Assembly: GCF_008017545.1 (NCBI RefSeq)
Contig: NZ_VRTZ01000001.1
Span: forward strand, 1,081,741 to 1,145,740
Length of the DNA stretch: 64,000 nucleotides
Origin: Homoserinibacter sp. GY 40078
GTDB lineage: Bacteria > Actinomycetota > Actinomycetes > Actinomycetales > Microbacteriaceae
Reading direction: 5' to 3'
Below the pieces are notes generated by a model, which saw only the letters and a list, made by a program, of their open reading frames with translations, made no database searches and was not told the origin of the DNA. Below are positions 25,852 through 32,021 of this stretch, piece after piece. The position numbers and the translations under genes were made by a program. The stretch's first letter is position 1. Each line of letters opens with the position of its first letter.

Positions 25852-25967
25852 CGATCACGCCCGGGTTCGCGGCCGACTACTCCTGGGAGCTCGACCCCGA
25901 GCTGCCGGGAGACGGCTCGGCGTGGCAGGCGCTCGAGATCGGATCGGCCCACACGGTCGAGCACGAC

Positions 25968-26426
25968 GTGCGATTCATCCCCCGGGACGCCGAACCCTGG
26001 GTCGCGCGGATTCGGGCTGAGGAGCACATGGGCCTCGTGCCCTTCGCCGTTCGACCCACGCCGGACCCGCGGGTTGCCGTCGTCGTGGCAGGCGGGAGCG
26101 CCTACCTGGTGGATGTCGTCGATCGGAGCTGGCGGCGTCTGGACGTCTTTCCTGCGTCTCAGGTCGTCGAGGTTCCGGATGCCGGGGCCCTCGTGTTCGC
26201 GAGCCCGGACACGCTCGTGGGTATCGCACGTCGAGCTGGCGACGGCGTGTTGGATCAGGTGTGGACGACCGACCGTGTCGCGACCGACGACCTTCGGGTC
26301 GTTCGGGTCGTCGGAACACGCCTCGAGTGTCGGGGGTCCGAGATGTTCGAATCGTTCGAGGTCGACGCGACCGACGGATCGGTGGAATGGGCGGGCGGCG
26401 CGCGCCCGAGCCATCTCTCGTGGTGA
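25968..26426 (+). CDS. Hypothetical protein, N-terminus uncertain
   Basis: A 152-residue protein from the GTG at 25968. It is beta-rich with VAVVVAGGSAYLVDVVDRSW and ends PSHLSW; no family recognised. The same frame is open upstream to within gpmA and the segment GFAADYSWELDPELPGDG reads like protein, yet contains no ATG, GTG or TTG between the gpmA stop and 25968. Either 25968 is the true start, or a non-canonical or lost start gives ~190 residues. It precedes the thiamine-binding-like gene by 25 nt in the same direction. Confidence 0.5.
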   Translation: MRFIPRDAEPWVARIRAEEHMGLVPFAVRPTPDPRVAVVVAGGSAYLVDVVDRSWRRLDVFPASQVVEVPDAGALVFASPDTLVGIARRAGDGVLDQVWTTDRVATDDLRVVRVVGTRLECRGSEMFESFEVDATDGSVEWAGGARPSHLSW

Positions 26427-26451
26427 CGACCGAAATCAGGAGGAACTTGCT

Positions 26452-26757
26452 GTGATCGTCGCATTTTCTGTCGCCCCGGGCGGCACCGGCAACACCGACG
26501 GCTCGGTGCACGATGCGGTCGCTGCGGCCGTGAAGATCGTGCGCGAGTCCGGGCTGCCCAACCGCACCAGCTCGATGTTCACCGAGATCGAGGGGGAGTG
26601 GGACGAGGTGATGGATGTCGTCAAGCGTGCGACGGAGGCGGTGGGCGCCTACGGGTCGCGAGTGTCGCTCGTGCTGAAGGCCGACATCCGACCCGGGCAC
26701 ACGGGTGAGCTGGACGGCAAGATCGAGCGCCTCGAGCGCGCGATCGACGAACTCTGA
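26452..26757 (+). CDS. Thiamine-binding (MTH1187/YkoF-type) protein
   Basis: A 101-residue ferredoxin-like-fold protein of the MTH1187/YkoF superfamily (DUF77), whose members bind thiamine or related ligands in the cytoplasm. The N-terminal VIVAFSVAPGGTG, the mid TSSMFTEIEGEWDEVMDVVK and the LVLKADIRPG strand are characteristic. GTG 26452 has an AGGAGGA ribosome site at good spacing. Ligand not proven here. Confidence 0.85.
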   Translation: MIVAFSVAPGGTGNTDGSVHDAVAAAVKIVRESGLPNRTSSMFTEIEGEWDEVMDVVKRATEAVGAYGSRVSLVLKADIRPGHTGELDGKIERLERAIDEL

Positions 26758-26827
26758 TCCTGACGGGCTCGCCGGACCTGCCTCGCGGGCGGGGTCGGAA
26801 GCAGGGGCAGACGCGGAGCGCGATCGC

Positions 26828-27481
26828 TCAGGACTCGGCGGGCACCCAGTCGCCGGTCTGCAGGTAGAGCACCTTCTTCGAGATCGACACGGCGTGGTCG
26901 GCGAAGCGCTCGTGGTAGCGCGAGGCGAGCGTCGCGTCGACCGTGTCGACCGTCTCGCCCTTCCAGGTCTCGCCGAGCACCTTGTCGAACACCGCGAGGT
27001 GCAGCGCGTCGACCTTGTCGTCCTCGTTGCGGATGTGCTCCGCGACGTCGGGCTCCTGCGTCGCAAGCAGCTCGGTGAGCTTGCGCGCGATCTCGACATC
27101 GAGCGCGCCCATCTCGCGGAAGGTCGAACGGAGTCCCTTCGGCACGACCTTCTCGGGGAAGCGGTAGCGGGCCAGCTGCGCGATGTGCTCGGCCATGTCG
27201 CCCATCCGCTCGAGGGAGGCGCTGATCCGCAGCGCGCTCACGACGATCCGCAGATCGCGGGCGACCGGCTGCTGGCGGGCGAGGATCGTGATCGCCAGCT
27301 CGTCGAGCTCGGCGGCGAGCGCGTCGATGCGGTCGTCGTCTTCGATGACCGTCTCGGCGAGGGAGACATCCGACTCGTTGAAGGCGTGCGTGGCCTTCTC
27401 GATCGAGTCGGCGACGAGCGTGGAGATCTCCACGAGCCGCTCCTGCACCTCGCGGAGCTCCTGCTGGAAGACCTCGCGCAT
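26828..27481 (-). CDS. phoU: Phosphate transport regulator PhoU
   Basis: Negative regulator of the phosphate response, linking PstSCAB to the SenX3-type kinase. 217 residues made of two three-helix bundles; the metal-binding E/DxxxD motifs are seen (ERMGDMAEHIAQLARY, and later YHERFADHAVSI). The ATG at 27481 opens MREVFQQELREVQERLVEIS; the upstream frame has no support. It is divergent from senX3, with a three-unit PHO box in between that could control both. Confidence 0.95.
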   Translation of the reverse strand: MREVFQQELREVQERLVEISTLVADSIEKATHAFNESDVSLAETVIEDDDRIDALAAELDELAITILARQQPVARDLRIVVSALRISASLERMGDMAEHIAQLARYRFPEKVVPKGLRSTFREMGALDVEIARKLTELLATQEPDVAEHIRNEDDKVDALHLAVFDKVLGETWKGETVDTVDATLASRYHERFADHAVSISKKVLYLQTGDWVPAES

Positions 27482-27579
27482 GCTGTGTTCGTCCTTTCGT
27501 CGCCGGGAGGCGGTCGCCTGGTGGGGCGCGCACGCCTCCGGATGCGTTCCGCACCGCGAATGCAACCGTCCCGCGGGAA

Positions 27580-27608
27580 GGTTAACGAGCGGTGACTCGG
27601 TCGTGAAC
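27580..27608. promoter_or_regulatory. PHO box between phoU and senX3
   Basis: Plus strand: GGTTAAC at 27580-27586, GGTGACT at 27591-27597 and CGTGAAC at 27602-27608, exactly 11 nt apart; the minus strand gives the GTTCACC-type units. It lies ~100 nt upstream of phoU and ~73 nt upstream of senX3, suggesting autoregulation of the phosphate two-component system. Confidence 0.75.
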
Positions 27609-27680
27609 GTCGCGGGAAGCTCCGACGAGACGTACTCGCCCGGTCGGGCCCGCAGTTCCGGCTCGCCCTAATCTAGTCGC

Positions 27681-28838
27681 ATGGACGCGGCATGGCTTGT
27701 GCCCGCCGCACTCGGCTTCGGCCTCGCGGTGGGCGTCGGCGCATCCGCTGCCGTCGTCGCCGCGCACGCCCGGGGGCAGCGCGCGGCGGCTGTGGTGAGT
27801 CCCGCTGTGCCCGACGGGGTCGAGGAGGTCGTCGACGCGCTCGAGTCCGCGGGCGTCGTGCTCGACTCCTCCAACAACGTCGTCACCTGCTCGACTGCCG
27901 CGGTCTCGCTCGGTCTCGTGTGGAACCACGTGCTCGTGCATCAGGAGCTCGTCGACCTCGTCGACCGGGTGCGCCGGGAGGGTCTCGCCTCCAACGAGGA
28001 GATGCAGTTGCCCCGCGGCCCGTTCGGCGACGCGCAGGTGCATCTCCTGGTCCGCGCCGCGCCTCTCGGCAGCCGCTACGTGCTGCTACTCGCCGACGAC
28101 CGCACCGAGGCCTATCGCCTCGAGGATGTGCGCCGCGACTTCGTCGCGAACATCTCGCACGAGCTGAAGACGCCCATCGGGGCGATCGGCCTTCTCGCCG
28201 AGGCGCTCGAATCGGCGGCGGACGAGCCGGATGAGGTGCAGCGTTTCGCGCGGCGCCTCACGGTCGAGGCGGAGCGCCTGCGCAGCCTCACCCACGAGAT
28301 CATCGAGCTCAGCCGTCTGCAGGCCGCAGACGCCCTGGAGCACGCCGAGCGCGTCAAGGTCGACTCGATCGTCGCTCAGGCGGTCGACGCGAACCGCGTC
28401 TCGGCCGAGTCGCACCGCATCACGATCGTCGCCCAAGCGGATTCGACCGCCGTCGTGTGGGGCGACGAGTCGATGCTCGTGACCGCCGTGCACAACCTCA
28501 TCGCGAACGCGATCCAGTACTCGCCCGACGGCACCCGCGTCGGGGTCGGCGTCATGCACCGCGACGGCGCGATCGAGATCGCCGTGACGGATCAAGGGGT
28601 CGGCATCCCCGAATCCGAGCGCGATCGCGTCTTCGAGCGCTTCTTCCGCGTCGACTCGGCGCGCAGTCGGCAGACCGGGGGCACCGGTCTCGGCCTCTCC
28701 ATCGTGAAGCACGTCGTGCAGAACCACGGCGGGGATGTGCGCGTATGGTCTCAGCAGGGCCGCGGTTCGACATTCACCATCCGATTGCCGGAGGCCGAAG
28801 CGGCCGCGGCGGCACCGACCCGTGGAGCACGTACGTGA
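27681..28838 (+). CDS. senX3: Phosphate-responsive sensor histidine kinase SenX3
   Basis: A 385-residue membrane kinase. One clear N-terminal membrane segment (LVPAALGFGLAVGVGASAAV), a PAS-like region at ~45-140, then HisKA with the phospho-acceptor His in FVANISHELKTPIGAIGLLA. HATPase_c N, G1 and G2 boxes follow (NLIANAIQYSPDGTRVGV, DQGVGIPESERDRVFERF, GGTGLGLSIVKHVV). It matches SenX3 of mycobacteria (PhoR of streptomycetes). GTGA overlap with regX3 and a PHO box upstream support its role in phosphate sensing. Confidence 0.94.
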   Translation: MDAAWLVPAALGFGLAVGVGASAAVVAAHARGQRAAAVVSPAVPDGVEEVVDALESAGVVLDSSNNVVTCSTAAVSLGLVWNHVLVHQELVDLVDRVRREGLASNEEMQLPRGPFGDAQVHLLVRAAPLGSRYVLLLADDRTEAYRLEDVRRDFVANISHELKTPIGAIGLLAEALESAADEPDEVQRFARRLTVEAERLRSLTHEIIELSRLQAADALEHAERVKVDSIVAQAVDANRVSAESHRITIVAQADSTAVVWGDESMLVTAVHNLIANAIQYSPDGTRVGVGVMHRDGAIEIAVTDQGVGIPESERDRVFERFFRVDSARSRQTGGTGLGLSIVKHVVQNHGGDVRVWSQQGRGSTFTIRLPEAEAAAAAPTRGART

Positions 28839-29518
28839 CACGCATCCTCATCGTCGAAGACGAGCCCTCGCTCGCCGAACCTCTCGCGTTCCTGCTGGGG
28901 CGCGAGGGCTACGAGACGGCGACCGCCGGCGACGGGCGCGCCGCGCTCGCGGAGTTCGACCGCAACGGCGCCGACCTGGTGCTCCTCGACCTCATGCTGC
29001 CGGGGTTGCCGGGTACCGAGGTGTGCCGCGACCTACGGGCTCGCTCGTCGGTGCCGATCATCATGCTCACCGCGAAGGACAGCGAGGTGGACATCGTCGT
29101 GGGCCTCGAGCTCGGCGCCGACGACTACGTCACGAAGCCCTACTCGAGCCGTGAGCTCCTCGCCCGCATCCGCGCGGTGCTGCGCCGCCACGTCGAGGCG
29201 TCGGACGAGCCGTTCGAGTCGGTGCTCGAGGCCGGCTCGGTGCGGATGGACGTGGAGCGTCACGCGGTGACGGTCGGCGGCTCGGAGGTCTCCATGCCGC
29301 TCAAGGAGTTCGAGCTGCTCGAGTTCCTGCTGCGCAACGCGGGCCGCGTGCTCACCCGCGGTCAGCTCATCGACCGGATCTGGGGCTCCGACTACTTCGG
29401 CGACACCAAGACGCTCGACGTTCACATCAAGCGCATCCGGGCGAAGATCGAGCCCGACCCGTCGCAGCCGCAGCTGCTCGTGACGGTCCGCGGACTCGGC
29501 TACCGCTTCGAGAACTGA
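28835..29518 (+). CDS. regX3: Phosphate response regulator RegX3
   Basis: OmpR-type response regulator, 227 residues. Receiver domain with acidic pocket VEDEP, phospho-acceptor Asp in LVLLDLMLPGLPG and Lys in DDYVTKPYSSREL. The winged helix at the C-terminus contains KEFELLEFLLRNAGRVLTRG and DYFGDTKTLDVHIKRIRAKI. The GTG overlaps the senX3 stop (28835-28838). It is the likely protein binding the PHO boxes at pstS, ppk and phoU/senX3. Confidence 0.95.
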   Translation: MTRILIVEDEPSLAEPLAFLLGREGYETATAGDGRAALAEFDRNGADLVLLDLMLPGLPGTEVCRDLRARSSVPIIMLTAKDSEVDIVVGLELGADDYVTKPYSSRELLARIRAVLRRHVEASDEPFESVLEAGSVRMDVERHAVTVGGSEVSMPLKEFELLEFLLRNAGRVLTRGQLIDRIWGSDYFGDTKTLDVHIKRIRAKIEPDPSQPQLLVTVRGLGYRFEN

Positions 29519-29577
29519 CGCGGTCGCCCGCGTCGCTCCCCGGATGCCGGGGTCGACCAACGACTACGTCGACCAGG

Positions 29578-30096
29578 CTACGAAGCCGGGGTCTCCGTCG
29601 GGTTAGGAGTGATCACGGGCGTCGGCGTGGGCGTCGGCAGCGAGTCCTCGTACTCCGAGAAGGTCGTGTCGAGCACGGGCAGCTTCGCGCCCTTCTGGTC
29701 GCCGTCGATGTGAACGACGACCTCGAGCAGTTCGCCCGGCTCGGTACCGATGTCGTCGAGGTTGACGCGCTGACCGTCGCCGAACCCGAATGAGGTCGAG
29801 CCGTCGGCTGCGGCGCTGAGGTCGACGCCCGTCCAGCCGCTCGCGGTCTCCCACTCGAGCGTGAACGGGATCGCGGATCCGGTGTCGTTGACGGCGACAC
29901 CCACGAGGCTGCCGGTCTCGCCGTCGTCGGTGATGACGAGCATGCTGCGCAGTTCGAGGTCGCCGACGGTGAAGTTGACGCCGTCGCTCGGGTCGTACTC
30001 CTTGGTGGTCGCCGCGTAGGTGATGAAGTTGCACCCCGACAGCCCGAGGGCAAGCGCTCCGCTCAGGGCGATGGCGGCCACGAAACGTGCTCTCAC
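29578..30096 (-). CDS. Putative lipoprotein
   Basis: 172 residues with a lipoprotein signal peptide: lipobox LSGC, Cys22. The exported domain (EYDPSDGVNFTVGDLELRSM) is beta-rich and resembles DNA- or cell-wall-associated copper/assembly lipoproteins of Actinobacteria, but no family is certain. It ends in a Pro-Thr repeat tail (SLPTPTPTPVITPNPTE). GTG start at 30096 with GGAGGA upstream. Convergent with regX3 and divergent from carD. Confidence 0.75.
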   Translation of the reverse strand: MRARFVAAIALSGALALGLSGCNFITYAATTKEYDPSDGVNFTVGDLELRSMLVITDDGETGSLVGVAVNDTGSAIPFTLEWETASGWTGVDLSAAADGSTSFGFGDGQRVNLDDIGTEPGELLEVVVHIDGDQKGAKLPVLDTTFSEYEDSLPTPTPTPVITPNPTETPAS

Positions 30097-30187
30097 GGAT
30101 CCTCCAGGGCAGATGACAACGAGCCGTGCTTAGCCTAGCGGGCACCGGAGCGGGCCGATGCCCGGCCGGTCCGACGAGACCTCGCTG

Positions 30188-30196
30188 TGATAAAAT
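30188..30196 (+). promoter_or_regulatory. Extended -10 promoter of carD
   Basis: TGATAAAAT: an extended -10 (TGn) with TAAAAT at 30191-30196, 27 nt before the carD ATG. It is an AT-rich island in otherwise GC-rich DNA. No good -35 is seen, as expected for extended -10 promoters. Confidence 0.55.
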
Positions 30197-30222
30197 TAGA
30201 GGTCTGCGGAAGGAACAACTCC

Positions 30223-30705
30223 ATGCTCTTCGAGGTCGGCGAGACTGTCGTTTACCCCCATCACGGTGCTGCCACGATCATCGAGGTGAAGGAAAGGGTC
30301 ATCAAGGGCGAGGCCAAGAAGTACCTGAAGCTCAACGTCACCCAGGGTGATCTCATCATCGAGGTCCCGGCAGAGAACGTCGACCTCGTCGGCGTCCGTG
30401 ATGTGATCGGCAAGGAAGGCCTCGACAAGGTCTTCGAGGTGCTGCGCGCCCCCTTCACGGAGGAGCCCACGAACTGGAGCCGCCGCTACAAGGCCAACCT
30501 CGAGAAGCTCGCCTCGGGCGATGTCATCAAGGTCTCCGAGGTTGTCCGCGACCTGTGGCGTCGCGACCAGGACCGCGGCCTTTCGGCGGGCGAGAAGCGC
30601 ATGCTCGCGAAGGCGCGTCAGATCCTGATCTCCGAGTTGGCGCTCGCCGAGAAGACCGACGAGGAGAAGGCCTCGACCGTCCTCGACGAGGTCCTCGCCT
30701 CCTGA
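30223..30705 (+). CDS. carD: RNA polymerase-binding transcription factor CarD
   Basis: A 160-residue global regulator that binds RNA polymerase beta and stabilises open complexes at rRNA and other promoters. The N-terminal Tudor-like RNAP-interaction domain starts [20 protein letters not shown]; the C-terminal helical DNA-binding domain contains [20 protein letters not shown] and [20 protein letters not shown]. Start ATG at 30223; a GTG-initiated extension upstream lies over the promoter. It precedes ispDF by 22 nt, the common actinobacterial arrangement. Confidence 0.97.
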   Translation: MLFEVGETVVYPHHGAATIIEVKERVIKGEAKKYLKLNVTQGDLIIEVPAENVDLVGVRDVIGKEGLDKVFEVLRAPFTEEPTNWSRRYKANLEKLASGDVIKVSEVVRDLWRRDQDRGLSAGEKRMLAKARQILISELALAEKTDEEKASTVLDEVLAS

Positions 30706-30727
30706 TCCCGGTCGGCGCGAGGCACGC

Positions 30728-31894
30728 GTGAGCTCCCTCACGGACGCCGTGCGCGTCGGGATCGTCGTCGTCGCTGCGGGCAGCGGCACTCGTCTGGCTC
30801 GTGACGAGCCGAAGGCGTTCGTCGAACTGAACGGGGCGACGATCCTCGAGCATGCCCTGCGGGGAGTGTTCGCCTCCGCGACACCCGCGCAGGTGGTCGT
30901 CGTCGCACCGGCATCGCACCTGGGGCAGGCGCGCGCGATCGCGGAACACGCCGCAGGGGCCGCGTCCGGCTATGTCGATGTCGTCGCCGGGGGAGAGACC
31001 CGGCAGGAGTCGGTGTCGCGCGGGCTCGCGGTGCTCGCGGATGGTGTCGAGGTCGTGCTGGTCCACGACGCGGCACGCGCCCTCACCCCGAGCGCCCTCA
31101 TCGATCGGGTGGTGGCTGCGGTCGACGCGAGCGGCGCGGGGGTGATTCCCGCGATGCCCGTGAGCGACACCGTGAAGCGGGTCGAGGTGGATCGCGTGGT
31201 CGAGACCGTCGACCGCAGCGAACTGGTGCAGGTGCAGACCCCACAGGGCTTCCCGCGCGCCGATCTGGTGACGTCCTACGCGTCAGCGGCCGACGACCAC
31301 ACCGACGACGCCGCACTCGTGCAGGCTGCGGGCTTCGCCGTCTCCGTCGTCCCCGGTGAGCCTCAAGCGTTCAAGATCACCACTCCGTGGGATCTGCGCC
31401 GGGCGCAGCAGCTGCTCGATCGGGGAGCGCAGGCGCGCACCGGGATCGGCATCGACGCGCACCGCTACGACGACGCGGTTCCGCTGTGGCTCGGCGGCGT
31501 GTTCTTCCCGGATGAGCCGGGTCTCGCGGGGCACAGCGACGGCGACGCGGTGATCCACGCGATCTGCGACGCTCTCCTCTCGGCTGCCGGACTCGGCGAC
31601 ATCGGCGGACGCTTCGGATCCGCCGATCCGCGATACGCGGGCGCCGCGAGCTCGGTGTTCCTCCGAGAGACGCTCCGACTCGTGGACGGCGCGGGCCTTC
31701 GCGTCATGAACATCGCCGTGCAGGTCGTGGCCAACCGCCCGCGCCTGTCGACCCGTCGCAGCGAGATCGAGACCCACCTCGGCGAGCTGGTCCAGGCTCC
31801 CGTGAGCGTCGCCGCGACGACCGCCGACGGACTCGGGTTCTCGGGCCGCGGCGAGGGGCTCGTGGCGATCGCGACCGCCCTGCTCGCCGACTGA
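30728..31894 (+). CDS. ispDF: Bifunctional IspD/IspF isoprenoid enzyme
   Basis: A 388-residue fusion of two non-mevalonate pathway enzymes. Residues ~8-230 are IspD, the MEP cytidylyltransferase, with the nucleotide-binding VVVAAGSGTRLARDEPKAFV and QVQTPQGFPR. Residues ~235-388 are IspF, the 2-C-methyl-D-erythritol 2,4-cyclodiphosphate synthase, with metal-binding GIDAHRYDD, HSDGDAVIHAICDALL and the closing TTADGLGFSGRGEGL. GTG start. Such fusions occur in several bacterial groups, although in many Actinobacteria the two genes are separate. Confidence 0.95.
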   Translation: MSSLTDAVRVGIVVVAAGSGTRLARDEPKAFVELNGATILEHALRGVFASATPAQVVVVAPASHLGQARAIAEHAAGAASGYVDVVAGGETRQESVSRGLAVLADGVEVVLVHDAARALTPSALIDRVVAAVDASGAGVIPAMPVSDTVKRVEVDRVVETVDRSELVQVQTPQGFPRADLVTSYASAADDHTDDAALVQAAGFAVSVVPGEPQAFKITTPWDLRRAQQLLDRGAQARTGIGIDAHRYDDAVPLWLGGVFFPDEPGLAGHSDGDAVIHAICDALLSAAGLGDIGGRFGSADPRYAGAASSVFLRETLRLVDGAGLRVMNIAVQVVANRPRLSTRRSEIETHLGELVQAPVSVAATTADGLGFSGRGEGLVAIATALLAD

Positions 31895-31932
31895 GGCGCA
31901 TCCCGCTCGGCGAGAGCCAATTCATACGAAGG

Positions 31933-31972
31933 CCGCCCGCCCGCTCCAGGTGCGCCGGAGACGGGCGGGCGG
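31933..31972. terminator. Hairpin between ispDF and the convergent HtaA gene
   Basis: A 15-bp GC-rich stem with one bulged A (31933-31947 with 31957-31972) and a 9-nt loop, placed 39 nt after ispDF and 50 nt from the end of the convergent gene. Likely bidirectional. Confidence 0.65.
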
Positions 31973-32021
31973 GGTCGGGTGCCGCGAGCGGGCGAAGCCC
32001 GCGGCCGATCGCCGATCCGGG

